A DNA stretch of 64,000 nt, taken from positions 7,062,425 through 7,126,424 of the forward strand of contig NZ_JAQNDM010000002.1 in the NCBI RefSeq assembly GCF_028368975.1, read 5' to 3'. Under the pieces are notes generated by a model. It saw only the letters and a list, made by a program, of their open reading frames with translations, ran no database searches and was not told the DNA's origin. Numbering within the stretch: the first letter of the stretch is position 1; each line of letters begins with the position of its first letter. The translations under genes and the position numbers were made by a program. This DNA is from Stigmatella ashevillena (GTDB lineage: Bacteria > Myxococcota > Myxococcia > Myxococcales > Myxococcaceae). Positions 44,289 to 56,427 of this stretch are shown here, piece after piece.

Positions 44289-46867
44289 CGCGTCACCACC
44301 CCTGTGATGCCCCGTGAGACAAGCGAGGAGACGTGGGCCAGCACCCGGGGCAGCCCCCAACCTCCGGGAGCGGCGAGGTAACGCGGTGTCCAAACAGGGT
44401 GAAACTTTTCCTTGTATTGGCGCACGCCTTGGAAATTGTAGAAGTGCTCGCCGTGGCGGAAGAGGAACGTGCCCAGCCGGTGCCACAGTGGCGCGAGGCT
44501 CTGGGACTTCAGGCCGCTGAAGGGCGCCATGCCCAGGTTGAACCGGCCATAGCCCTGTTCCTTCCCCCAAAGCATCAGCGAGAGAAAGAGGTAGTCCATG
44601 ACGCCCCGGGACGCTTCGGGACGGTGCCGCATCAGATCGACTGAGAGTTCATCGCGCACGGCGGGGGCCCACACGTTGGCGAAGCCGAGCACGCTGCCTT
44701 GTCGGCGCACGAGCGCCACCGGCCCTTCCTCCAGGTAGCGAGGGCAGAAATAGCCCAACGAGAAGCCCTTCTCCCGGGTGTGCTTCTCCTCCATCCAGGA
44801 CCGGGAGATGGCCTCCAACTCGGGCAGCAGCGCGGCAACGCCTTCGCGGGGCACCACCTCGAAGCTGAACCCTTCCTTCTCCATCTTGCGGTGCGTGTGG
44901 CGCAGCCCTCGGTTTGCGGGCGTCTCCAACTGGAAGTCCGCCAGGGGGACGGTGGCTTCTTCTCCCAGCTTCAACAGCGCCAGCCCCATGTCCAGGTAGC
45001 GCGGCAGTGCGCCGGGGCCCACCTGGTAGAAGCACGTCCACCCATCGTGCCGGTCCGCCATCTCATGGAAGCGCCAGGCCAGCTCGGTCGCCTCCGCCTC
45101 CGGGCCCACCGGGTCTCCCATGGCCACCCAACTGCGGCCCGCCACGCCGTACATGAGGAAGGCCGAGTGGGCGTCGTTGAAGAGCAGCGCCTTGTCTCCC
45201 ACCAGGGCCAGGTGGGCGCTGGACTCGGGAGCGCGGGCCACCACGGGCCGGGCCCAGGCCAGCTCCGTGCCATTCACGGGCCGGGCCCGGGCCGGGGCCG
45301 GCTGAAGCAGCGTGTAGAGGCTGAAGAGCAACGCCACGCTCACTGTTCCCACCATGGCGCGCAAGAAGCGGGGCGCATCGCCTTGCAACGTGAAGTGCCA
45401 CCACAGGTCGTGGCTGTAGTCCACGTGGCGGTAGGAGAAGAATCCCAGCCACACCGAGGCGGTCACCACGGCGAGGATGGCCCCCAGCCAGGGCAGGCTG
45501 AAGCGCTCGGAGAAGAGCGAGGCGTGGCGGTGGAAGCGGCTCCGGAAGGGCAGCAACCCCAGCACGAGCGCGAAGAGCACCGTGGCCTCCTCGTAGTCCA
45601 CGCCCTTGGCCAGGGACAGCAGCCCGCCTGCCAGCAGCAATCCCATGGCCAGCAGGAAGGCGCCATCCAGGCGCCGCAGGAGTCCCCGGGCCAGAAGCAG
45701 CAGCGCCATGCCCGTGAGGCTGCCCAGGAAGTGCGAGGCTTCCAGCAGGGGCAACGGCAGAAAGCGGCCGAGGAACTCCAACCGGGGCTGCTCCGCGGGG
45801 GTGACGCCGGAGAACAGCAGGATCGCTCCCGCGAGGAAGCATCCGGCTGCCGCCAGGGGAGGGACCAGGGGCGCCAGCGTGTCGCGCACTCCTTCCGTCA
45901 GCCGTGCCAGGGCCTCGCGCCGATGGGACAGCTCATGTTCGGCCAGCAGTCCCAACCCCAGCATCAAGGGTGCCAGGTAATAAAGGAGGCGGTAGACGAC
46001 CAGCATGCCCATCACCGTGGGGACGGGCACCCGGGGGCTGAGCGACGTCAGAATGACAAACTCGAAGATGCCCAGTCCGCCCGGAACCTGGCTGACGATG
46101 CCTGCCACCTGCGCCGTGACGAAGAGGGCCAGCAGTCCTGGAAAGGAGAGGTTCGCCTCGGGGGGCAGCAGCAGGTAGAGGACGAGTGCCGCCATGGACC
46201 AGTCCATGCTGGAGACGGCGATCTGCCCAAGCGCCACCCGGGGCACTGGCAGCCGGGCGAGCATGCCCCGGGGCGAGGCCTGCCGGTGCACGCGGACGGT
46301 GAGGAGCCAGTAGCCCGCCGCCAGGAGCACCATGCCCACGCCCAGTGCCCGTGCCGTGGAGGTGGACAGATGGAGCAAGGCAAGCGCCTCGGGAGCCCAG
46401 GCTACGCCGAGGCCGCCCGCGCTCAGCAGGCCCACCCAGAAGGTGAGAGAGCAGAAGGCGGCCACGAGAGCAATCTCTCCAGAGGCAAGCCCCTCGGAGG
46501 TGTAGAGGCGGTAGCGGACCGAGCCACTGCCGAGGACCGACAGGCCGAGGTTGTTTCCGACGGAGCAAGCGGTAAAGGAGATGCGGCCCACCTTCTGGTA
46601 GGACAACCGTCGGCCCACGTAGCGCAGGGCCAGCACGTCATAGAGCGTAAGCGCCAGGTAGCTGGCGGCGGTGGCCAGCACGGCGAGCCCCAGCCGCATG
46701 GCAGGTTGGGCCCGTATTTCTCTCAGCACATCTGCCCAGCGCAACGCGGAAAGCGCGTGCCACAGCACCCGCGTGGCCACCACCAGCAGGACCGCTGGGA
46801 GCAAGCCCAACAGGAGACGGCCCATCGCGTGGACAGGTCCCCGGCGCACCTTCAACAGCACGGACAC
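44285..46867 (-). CDS. mprF: Bifunctional lysyl-phosphatidylglycerol synthase/flippase MprF
   Basis: An 860-residue protein. Residues 1-540 contain about fourteen membrane helices, the flippase half. The cytoplasmic C-terminal third is the DUF2156 tandem GNAT domain that uses aminoacyl-tRNA (AFLMYGVAGRSWVAMGDPVG, LGMAPFSGLKSQSLAPLWHRLGTFLFRHGEHFYNFQGVRQYKEKFHPVW). The enzyme adds lysine or another amino acid to phosphatidylglycerol and flips it, lowering surface charge and giving resistance to cationic antimicrobial peptides. It is flanked by a response regulator upstream (22-base gap) and virJ downstream (overlap). Confidence 0.95.
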   Translation of the reverse strand: MSVLLKVRRGPVHAMGRLLLGLLPAVLLVVATRVLWHALSALRWADVLREIRAQPAMRLGLAVLATAASYLALTLYDVLALRYVGRRLSYQKVGRISFTACSVGNNLGLSVLGSGSVRYRLYTSEGLASGEIALVAAFCSLTFWVGLLSAGGLGVAWAPEALALLHLSTSTARALGVGMVLLAAGYWLLTVRVHRQASPRGMLARLPVPRVALGQIAVSSMDWSMAALVLYLLLPPEANLSFPGLLALFVTAQVAGIVSQVPGGLGIFEFVILTSLSPRVPVPTVMGMLVVYRLLYYLAPLMLGLGLLAEHELSHRREALARLTEGVRDTLAPLVPPLAAAGCFLAGAILLFSGVTPAEQPRLEFLGRFLPLPLLEASHFLGSLTGMALLLLARGLLRRLDGAFLLAMGLLLAGGLLSLAKGVDYEEATVLFALVLGLLPFRSRFHRHASLFSERFSLPWLGAILAVVTASVWLGFFSYRHVDYSHDLWWHFTLQGDAPRFLRAMVGTVSVALLFSLYTLLQPAPARARPVNGTELAWARPVVARAPESSAHLALVGDKALLFNDAHSAFLMYGVAGRSWVAMGDPVGPEAEATELAWRFHEMADRHDGWTCFYQVGPGALPRYLDMGLALLKLGEEATVPLADFQLETPANRGLRHTHRKMEKEGFSFEVVPREGVAALLPELEAISRSWMEEKHTREKGFSLGYFCPRYLEEGPVALVRRQGSVLGFANVWAPAVRDELSVDLMRHRPEASRGVMDYLFLSLMLWGKEQGYGRFNLGMAPFSGLKSQSLAPLWHRLGTFLFRHGEHFYNFQGVRQYKEKFHPVWTPRYLAAPGGWGLPRVLAHVSSLVSRGITGVVTR

Positions 46868-46889
46868 GGAATACCTCCTGCACGTGGCT

Positions 46890-47348
46890 TCACATGTGCT
46901 GGATGAGTCTTTTCACCAACGCTCGAAGGTCTTGCGGCGCGAACGGCTTGTCCAACACAGCGGCCCCCAGTCGGGTGGCCTCTTCGTGCAGGGCCTCGTC
47001 GCCAAAGGCGGTGATGAGGATGAAGGGGGTACAGCGATCTTCTCTCCTCAGGCGGGTGAGCACTTCCAGCCCCGTGCAGCCCGGCATTCTCATGTCCGTG
47101 ATGATAAGGTCGGGAGGCAAGGTCGGCTCGGCGAGCATGCCTCCGATGAGCGCGCGGATGAGCGATGGGCCATCCTCGGCCTCGATCACCTGATAGCCCT
47201 CGTGGACGAGCACTTGGCGCAAGAGCGCGCGCATCTCGGGATGATCCTCCGCGACCATGATGCGTGGCGATGCCTTGAGCCGCTGCCTGGGCTCCTCTTG
47301 GGGAGGGTTGACTGGGATGAGCCGCTTCTCGGTCCAGGGCAATGCCAT
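46890..47348 (-). CDS. Single-domain response regulator
   Basis: A 152-residue protein with a receiver domain from about residue 29: MVAEDHPEMR (acidic pocket), the phospho-acceptor Asp in DLIITDMRMPG, Thr in ILITAFG and Lys in LDKPFAP. There is no DNA-binding output domain, so it acts by protein contact, like CheY-type regulators. It is the first gene of a probable operon with mprF and virJ, which suggests phosphorylation-dependent control of envelope lipid modification. The cognate kinase is not in the window. Confidence 0.93.
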   Translation of the reverse strand: MALPWTEKRLIPVNPPQEEPRQRLKASPRIMVAEDHPEMRALLRQVLVHEGYQVIEAEDGPSLIRALIGGMLAEPTLPPDLIITDMRMPGCTGLEVLTRLRREDRCTPFILITAFGDEALHEEATRLGAAVLDKPFAPQDLRALVKRLIQHM

Positions 47349-47510
47349 GGGTTCACGCTCGTCTCATGAAGCCGCCCCGGGCACTCGCGCGCGGGGGGGA
47401 TGACGGCGAGACAAAGAGCAATCCGCGTACCAGGGAGTTGCCTCTTTCAGGGAAGGCAAGGGGGCACTCAGGCCCAGGGCACAATGTCCCATGGGGCAGA
47501 ATGCCTCGAT

Positions 47511-50500
47511 ATGCGAACCGTCTCCGTCCGCCGCGCTACCGTCGAGATGCCCACCTACGCGCCTCGAGCCCCTGACCGCAACCCGATGTTCTTGGAGAAG
47601 CGCGTCTACCAGGGCTCGAGCGGACGCATCTACCCACTGCCCTTCATCGATCGGATCGCCGAGGAGGCCGTGCTTCAGCCGTGGGACGCGGTGTTTCTGG
47701 AGAACGCGTTCTTGCAGCTCATGCTGCTGCCCCAGTTGGGAGGCCGCATCCACCGGGCCCTCGACAAGACCCATGGCTACGACCTGATCTATTACCAGCC
47801 GGTCATCAAGCCGGCGTTGGTGGGGCTCGCGGGACCGTGGATCAGCGGCGGCATCGAGTTCAACTGGCCCCAGCACCACCGCCCCTCGACGTTCATGCCG
47901 GCCGATGTGTCCGTGGAGCACGAGCCGGAGGGCGCCATCACCCTCTGGATGTCGGAGCACGATCCGATGGCCCGCATGAAGGGCATGCATGGCGTCCGGC
48001 TGCGGCCAGACAGCGCGGTGATCGAACTCCGGGTGCGTGTCTACAACCGCACCGCCGATGTCCAGACATTCCTCTGGTGGGCCAACGCCGCCGTCCGCGT
48101 GCACGAGCGTTACCAGTCGTTCTTTCCGCCGGATGTCTCGTATGTGGCTGACCACGCCAAGCGCGCCATGAGCACGTACCCGCGTGCCTCGGGCCCCTAT
48201 TATGGCGTGGATTACGCGGCCCGTGCCCGCCAGGGGGTTCCTCCGGAGGAGCGGCCCCGCCGTGACCCGGCCGATGCCGCCGATGGCTTTCCTCCGCCAC
48301 CTCCGGATGACCTGTCCTGGTACGCCAACATTCCCGTTCCCACGTCATACATGGCCATGGGGAGTCAGGAAGACTTCTTCGGTGGGTACGACCATCGGGC
48401 CCGCGCGGGCATCGTGCACGTGGCGGATCACCACATCGCGCCCGGGAAGAAGCAGTGGACTTGGGGCAACCACGCGTTCGGCCGTGCGTGGGACCGGCAG
48501 CTCACGGAGCCGGACGCGAAGGGAGAATACGCGCCGTACATCGAGCTGATGGCGGGAGTCTTCACCGACAACCAGCCGGACTTCTCCTTCCTCCAGCCAG
48601 GAGAGACCAAGACCTGGAGCCAATACTGGTATCCCCTCCGAGAAACCGGTCCAGTTCAGCAAGCCAATCTCGATGCGGCCGTCCACCTCTCGGTTCGAGA
48701 TGACGAGGTGAGGGTCGCGGTGGCCGCTCCAGCGCCCCTTCCCGGAGCAGAGATCCGGCTGGAAGCCCGTGGGAAGGTGCTGAAGCGGTGGAAGCGGGAG
48801 CTGGGCCCCGCGCGCCCCTTCGTCGGGACGGTGGCGCTGCCGAGGGAAACAGGGGTCGAGGCGCTGACGCTCTCTGTCCGGGCAGGGGATGGCCGGGAAC
48901 TGCTGCGCCATACTCCGCGTGCGCCCTCCCAGGGACCGCTCCCGGAGGCCGCCACCGAGTCACCCATCCCCTCCCAGGTCGAGAGCACGGATGAGCTCTA
49001 CCTGACGGGCGTGCACCTGGAGCAGTACCGGCACGCCACGCGCGCGCCCGAGGCGTATTGGAGGGAAGCGCTTCGCCGGGATTCAGGGGACGCTCGCTGC
49101 CACACGGCGCTCGGCCGTTGGCACCTGCGGCGGGGAGAGCTGTCCGAGGCGGAGGTTCACCTGCGGGCTGCGATGGCCCGGCTCACCCTGCGCAATCCCA
49201 ACCCCTCCGACGGCGAGGCCCATTACCAGCTTGGCCGGTGCTTGCGTTTGCGCGCGTGGGCGCTGGGCCCCGAGGAGACAGGGGAGGCCACCGCGCTGCG
49301 GCGTGATTCGGAAGCGGCCTTTCACAAGGCAACTTGGAATCAAGCCTGGCGAGGGGCGTCCGCGCTGGCCCTGGCGGAGCTGGCCTGTCAGCGGAAGGAC
49401 TGGCAGGCCGCGCTGGTCCAGACAGAAGAATCCCTGCACCTCGATACACAGCAGCTCCGGGCGCGAGACCTGCGCGCGGTGATCCTTCGCCAGCTCGGGC
49501 GTGGCCAGGAGGCTTCCGCGGCGTTGGCGGACACCCTCCGGATGGACCCACTCGACTGGTGGGCGCGAGATCTTTCGGGGGAGCCCCTGACGTGTGACAA
49601 CCAGGTTCGGCTCGATCTGGCTTGGGACTACGCGCAGGCTGGCTTCTACGGCGAGGCGCGCCGTGTCCTCGAGCAGGCGCCTGGGGCGGCCGATGGGACG
49701 GCGCCCCTCATGGCCTACTCCCGTGCGTTCTTTCACGAACAGGACGGTGAAGCCCGCGAGGCCAAGGCCCTGCGCCGCGCCGCCCGGGAGGCCGATCCCG
49801 CCTATTGTTTTCCCGCGCGGTTGGAGGAAGAGCTCGTGTTGCGGGCGGCGGTCCGGGCGGAGCCATCCGATGCCCGCGCACCGTTCTTCCTGGGCCATCT
49901 CCTCTATGACCGGCGCCGCCACGACGAGGCCATCGCCTGCTGGGAACAGGCGGTGCGCCGTGAGCCTGCCAATGCCATTGCTTGGAGAAACCTTGGCATT
50001 GCCTATTACAACGTCCGCAAGCAGCCCGCCCGAGCCCGCCGCGCCTACGAGCGGGCATTCAAAGCCAACCCTGGGGATGCCCGTCTGCTTTTCGAGAGGG
50101 ATCAGCTCTGGAAGCGTTTGGGGACCGCACCTCGACGCCGCTTGCGTGAGCTTCAGCGGCATCTGTCATCGGTGCGAGAGAGGGATGATCTCGCCATCGA
50201 GCTGTGTGCGCTCTACAACCAGACAGGCCAGTCCGGGAAGGCCCGGGAGCTTCTGGCCTCCCGCCGGTTCCAGCCGTGGGAAGGCGGCGAGGGCCTTGTC
50301 CTGGGGCAGCACCTGCGCACCCACCTTCTGCTGGGCCGGGCCGCGCTCGCCGCCGGACGTGCCGCAGAGGCCCGGAAATTGTTCGAGGCGGCCCGCGCCG
50401 AGCCTGCTCATCTGGGCGAGGCTCGGCACCTCCTGGCGAGCCAAGGGGAGCTCGATTTCTGGAGGGGAGAGGCGCTTGCCGCCGAGGGAAACCCGGAGGG

Positions 50501-50894
50501 AGCAAGAAGCGCCTGGCATGCAGCGGCCTCCTTCCGGGGAGATTTCCAGAAGATGGCCGTCCGTCCATTCTCAGAGATGACTTACTGGTCCGCGCTCGCC
50601 TGCACGCGGCTGGGCCGGAGGGCCGAAGCAAAGCGCTTGTTGAAAGGTTTGCTGAGCCATGCCCAGGCGCTGGCGTGGAAGCCCGCAAGGATCGATTACT
50701 TCGCGACCTCTCTTCCGGAAATGCTGCTCTTCGAAGAAGATCTGGCCTTCCAACAGGAGACGGCGGCTTTGTTTCTCGAAGCGCAGGCCCGTCTCGGCCT
50801 CGGTCAGAAGGCCCGTGCCCATACCCTGCTGACAGAGATTCTGCGGCGTGATCCAAGCCATGCTTTTGCACAGGATTTACGGGGAAACTTTTGA
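47511..50894 (+). CDS. DUF5107 domain protein with TPR repeats
   Basis: A protein of about 1127 residues. The N-terminal region (to about 385) is a DUF5107-type domain, with LMLLPQLGGRIHRALDKTHGYDLIYYQPVIKP, SGGIEFNWPQHHRP and EDFFGGYDHRARAGIVHVADHH. This resembles carbohydrate-binding or epimerase-like beta folds. The remaining part consists of tetratricopeptide-type helical repeats (HTALGRWHLRRGELSEAEVHL, APFFLGHLLYDRRRHDEAIACWEQAVRREPANAIAWRNLGIAYYN). No signal peptide is seen. The role is probably in sugar metabolism or as a scaffold. The first 37 codons of the longer frame from 47400 look non-coding. Confidence 0.82.
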   Translation: MRTVSVRRATVEMPTYAPRAPDRNPMFLEKRVYQGSSGRIYPLPFIDRIAEEAVLQPWDAVFLENAFLQLMLLPQLGGRIHRALDKTHGYDLIYYQPVIKPALVGLAGPWISGGIEFNWPQHHRPSTFMPADVSVEHEPEGAITLWMSEHDPMARMKGMHGVRLRPDSAVIELRVRVYNRTADVQTFLWWANAAVRVHERYQSFFPPDVSYVADHAKRAMSTYPRASGPYYGVDYAARARQGVPPEERPRRDPADAADGFPPPPPDDLSWYANIPVPTSYMAMGSQEDFFGGYDHRARAGIVHVADHHIAPGKKQWTWGNHAFGRAWDRQLTEPDAKGEYAPYIELMAGVFTDNQPDFSFLQPGETKTWSQYWYPLRETGPVQQANLDAAVHLSVRDDEVRVAVAAPAPLPGAEIRLEARGKVLKRWKRELGPARPFVGTVALPRETGVEALTLSVRAGDGRELLRHTPRAPSQGPLPEAATESPIPSQVESTDELYLTGVHLEQYRHATRAPEAYWREALRRDSGDARCHTALGRWHLRRGELSEAEVHLRAAMARLTLRNPNPSDGEAHYQLGRCLRLRAWALGPEETGEATALRRDSEAAFHKATWNQAWRGASALALAELACQRKDWQAALVQTEESLHLDTQQLRARDLRAVILRQLGRGQEASAALADTLRMDPLDWWARDLSGEPLTCDNQVRLDLAWDYAQAGFYGEARRVLEQAPGAADGTAPLMAYSRAFFHEQDGEAREAKALRRAAREADPAYCFPARLEEELVLRAAVRAEPSDARAPFFLGHLLYDRRRHDEAIACWEQAVRREPANAIAWRNLGIAYYNVRKQPARARRAYERAFKANPGDARLLFERDQLWKRLGTAPRRRLRELQRHLSSVRERDDLAIELCALYNQTGQSGKARELLASRRFQPWEGGEGLVLGQHLRTHLLLGRAALAAGRAAEARKLFEAARAEPAHLGEARHLLASQGELDFWRGEALAAEGNPEGARSAWHAAASFRGDFQKMAVRPFSEMTYWSALACTRLGRRAEAKRLLKGLLSHAQALAWKPARIDYFATSLPEMLLFEEDLAFQQETAALFLEAQARLGLGQKARAHTLLTEILRRDPSHAFAQDLRGNF

Positions 50895-53543
<2,649 letters not shown>

Positions 53544-53558
53544 AAGGAAAGGTGAATC

Positions 53559-54965
53559 ATGGCGACTCCCGTGAAGACAGACGATGGGCACGAGAAGCAG
53601 CAGATGAGTCTTGGGACGGATGCGGCGCGCCAGTTGGCGACGACGACCAAGTCCGCCCCGCAGATGCAGGGAATCTCCTCGCGGTGGCTGCTGAAGCTGC
53701 TGCCGTGGGTGGTGGTCCCCGGCGGAACCTTCCGCCTCAACCGCCGCCTGAGCTATGACGTGGGCGATGGCAGGGTGTCCTTCATCAGCACCGGCGCCAA
53801 GGTGCAGGTCATTCCGCAGGAGCTTCGGGAACTTCCGCTGTTCCGTGGCTTCGAGGACGATGAGGCGTTGGCCGGCCTGGCGGCTCGCTTCGTTCAAAAG
53901 GAGTTCAAGGCCGGTGAGGTCATCACCGAGGCGGGCAAGGAAGCCGATGCGATCTATCTGATCGCCCACGGCAAGGTGAACAAGATCGGCACCGGCAAGT
54001 ACGGCGATCAGACCGTGCTCGAGACGCTGGCCGACGGTGACCACTACAGCTACCGGGCGCTGCTGGAGACGCAGGACTTCTGGCAGTTCACGGCCAAGGC
54101 GGTCACCCCCGTCACGGTGCTGATCCTGCCGCAGTCCTCGTTCGAGGCGGTGGTTGCCCTGTCGCCGTCGCTGCAAACGCACCTGGAGGAGTTCAAGGCG
54201 CTCTCGAAGAAGAAGCAGGACACGTCAGGTCAGTCCCCCATCGAGCTGGCCTCGGGTCACAAGGGCGAGCCCATCCTGCCGGGCACCTTCGTCGATTACG
54301 AGACGTCGCCTCGGGAGTATGAGCTGAGCGTCGCCCAGACGGTGTTGCAGATCCACACCCGCGTCGCCGACCTGTTCAACGACCCGATGAACCAGACCGA
54401 GGAGCAGCTCCGGCTGACCGTCGAGGCGCTGAAGGAGCGCAAGGAACACGAGCTGATCAACAACCGTGAGTTCGGGCTCCTGCACAACGCCGATCTCAAG
54501 CAGCGCATCCACACCCGCAGCGGGCCTCCGACCCCGGATGACATGGATGAGCTGCTGGCCACCGTGTGGAAGGACCCCTCGTTCTTCCTGGCCCACCCGC
54601 GCACCATCGCGGCCTTCGGCCAGGAGTGCAGCCGCCGGGGCGTCTACCCCACCAGCATCGAGATGAACGGCAACATGGTGCCGGCCTGGCGCGGCATTCC
54701 CATCATGCCCTGCAACAAGATTCCCATCAGCGACAGCCGCACCAGCTCCATCATGCTGATGCGCACAGGGGCGCACAACCAGGGCGTCATCGGTCTGCAC
54801 CCGGGGAAGATTCCGGACGAGATCGAGCCCAGCCTGAATGTCCGGTTCATGGGCATCAACGAGAAGGCGGTCATGTCCTACCTCGTCAGCACGTATTTCT
54901 CCGCGGCCGTCCTCATCCCGGACGCACTCGGCATCCTCGAGAGCGTCGAAATCGGCCGCAACTAG
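53559..54965 (+). CDS. Family 2B encapsulin shell protein 1 (cyclic-nucleotide-domain-containing)
   Basis: A 468-residue protein. The first 50 residues are polar ([15 protein letters not shown]). Residues 92-200 form a cyclic-nucleotide-binding-like domain inserted before the shell core. Residues 240-468 are the HK97-type encapsulin core ([79 protein letters not shown]). Its gene starts 15 bases after the synthase stop, behind AAGGAAAGG. Family 2B shells self-assemble into compartments and in actinobacteria occur beside terpene synthases. The phosphate-binding segment ([11 protein letters not shown], 160-170) lacks the canonical Glu and Arg, so nucleotide binding is doubtful. Confidence 0.93.
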   Translation: MATPVKTDDGHEKQQMSLGTDAARQLATTTKSAPQMQGISSRWLLKLLPWVVVPGGTFRLNRRLSYDVGDGRVSFISTGAKVQVIPQELRELPLFRGFEDDEALAGLAARFVQKEFKAGEVITEAGKEADAIYLIAHGKVNKIGTGKYGDQTVLETLADGDHYSYRALLETQDFWQFTAKAVTPVTVLILPQSSFEAVVALSPSLQTHLEEFKALSKKKQDTSGQSPIELASGHKGEPILPGTFVDYETSPREYELSVAQTVLQIHTRVADLFNDPMNQTEEQLRLTVEALKERKEHELINNREFGLLHNADLKQRIHTRSGPPTPDDMDELLATVWKDPSFFLAHPRTIAAFGQECSRRGVYPTSIEMNGNMVPAWRGIPIMPCNKIPISDSRTSSIMLMRTGAHNQGVIGLHPGKIPDEIEPSLNVRFMGINEKAVMSYLVSTYFSAAVLIPDALGILESVEIGRN

Positions 54966-55013
54966 GAGCAGTCCATCCATCTGCAGCTCGCAAAGGGTTG
55001 AGGGGAGCACTTC

Positions 55014-56423
55014 ATGGCGAATCCGGTCAATACGGCTGGCGGTGGTGAGGTTGAGAAGCATCAGACGAGCCTGGGCACGGACGCTGCCCGGCAGCTGGCG
55101 ACGACGACCAAGTCGCGGCCGCAGATGGAAGGAATCTCTTCCCGGTGGCTGCTGCGGATCCTCCCCTGGGTGGAGGTGCCTGGGGGCGTGTACCGCGTCA
55201 ACCGCCGCTTGACCTATGCCGTGGGGGATGGGCGCCTGAGTTTCAGCAACATCGGCGCCAAGGTGGAAGTGGTTCCCCAAGAGCTTTGCGAGCTGCCCCT
55301 GCTGCGCGGCCTGGAGGGCGATGATGCGCTGCTTAGAGCCCTTGCCAGCCGCTTCGTTCAGCGGGAGTACAAGCCCGGCGAGCTCATCGTTGAGGCAGGC
55401 AAGCCTGCTGACCACGTGTACCTGCTCGCCCATGGCAAGGCCAAGAAGCTGGGGATGGGCAAGTATGGCGATCCGGTCACCCTCGACATGCTGGCCGATG
55501 GGGACCACTTCGGTGACCAGGCGGTGGTGGAGTCGAATGACTTCTGGAAGTTCACCGTTCAGGCGGTGACGCCCTGCACGGTGCTGGTCCTTCCACAGAA
55601 GGTGTTCGAGGATCTGATCCAGCAGTCCCCGGCGTTGCTCGCTCACGTCTCGGACTTCAAGGAGCGCCTGAAGAAGCCCCAGGACAAGGCCGGGCAAGCC
55701 GCCATCGAGCTGTCGGCCGGTCACTCCGGCGAGCCGAGGCTTCCGGAGACCTTCGTCGACTACGAGCTGACGCCCCGTGAGTACGAGCTGAACGTGGCCC
55801 AGACCATGCTCCGGCTCCATACCCGCGTCACGGATCTGTTCAATGATCCGATGAACCAGAAGGATGAGCAGGTCCGGCTCACCATCGAGGCCCTGCGCGA
55901 GCGGCAGGAGTACGAGATGATCAACAACCGGGACTTCGGGCTTCTGCACAACGCAGACCTCAAGCAGCGGGTCCAGACCCGCAGCGGGCCGCCCACCCCG
56001 GACGATCTGGACGAGCTGCTCAGCCGGCGCAGGAAGTCCCGGTACTTCCTGGCCCACCCGCGCACCATCGCCGCGTTCGGCCGGGAGTGCACCCGCCGCG
56101 GGCTCTACCCGACGGGCGTCGAGGTGGAGGGCCGCAAGTTCATGGCCTGGCGCGGCGTCCCCCTGCTGCCTTGCGACAAGATTCCCATCTCCGAGACGCG
56201 CACCAGCTCCATTATCGTGATGCGCACTGGGAAGGATGATCAGGGCGTCGTGGGGCTGCGCCAGACGGGTATCCCGGACGAGGTCGAGCCCGGGCTCTCC
56301 GTCCGGCGCATGGAAGTCAACGAGAAGGCCGTCGCCTCCTACCTCGTCAGCACGTATTTCTCCGCGGCGGTCCTGATTCCCGACGCGCTCGGAGTCCTCG
56401 AGAACGTCGAGCTCGGGGGCTGA
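55014..56423 (+). CDS. Family 2B encapsulin shell protein 2 (cyclic-nucleotide-domain-containing)
   Basis: A 469-residue paralogue of the preceding shell protein, homologous along its whole length: [12 protein letters not shown] near 23-34, cyclic-nucleotide-type domain about 94-200 and encapsulin core from about 247. The phosphate-binding segment reads [12 protein letters not shown], closer to the canonical GxFGE-x-A than in shell 1, but the following Arg is still missing. The gene lies 48 bases after shell 1, behind GAGGGGAG. Two distinct shells beside one cargo imply a mixed two-component compartment. It ends five bases from the convergent BNR-repeat gene. Confidence 0.93.
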   Translation: MANPVNTAGGGEVEKHQTSLGTDAARQLATTTKSRPQMEGISSRWLLRILPWVEVPGGVYRVNRRLTYAVGDGRLSFSNIGAKVEVVPQELCELPLLRGLEGDDALLRALASRFVQREYKPGELIVEAGKPADHVYLLAHGKAKKLGMGKYGDPVTLDMLADGDHFGDQAVVESNDFWKFTVQAVTPCTVLVLPQKVFEDLIQQSPALLAHVSDFKERLKKPQDKAGQAAIELSAGHSGEPRLPETFVDYELTPREYELNVAQTMLRLHTRVTDLFNDPMNQKDEQVRLTIEALRERQEYEMINNRDFGLLHNADLKQRVQTRSGPPTPDDLDELLSRRRKSRYFLAHPRTIAAFGRECTRRGLYPTGVEVEGRKFMAWRGVPLLPCDKIPISETRTSSIIVMRTGKDDQGVVGLRQTGIPDEVEPGLSVRRMEVNEKAVASYLVSTYFSAAVLIPDALGVLENVELGG

Positions 56424-56427
56424 GCAC

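Noticed and set aside
54225-56057. A long minus-strand frame opposite the two shell genes
   Set aside because: It covers both encapsulins, which are clearly coding on the plus strand.
53559-56423. Reading the two shell proteins as Crp-type transcription factors because of the cyclic-nucleotide domains
   Set aside because: There is no helix-turn-helix at the C-terminus. That part matches the encapsulin shell core instead.
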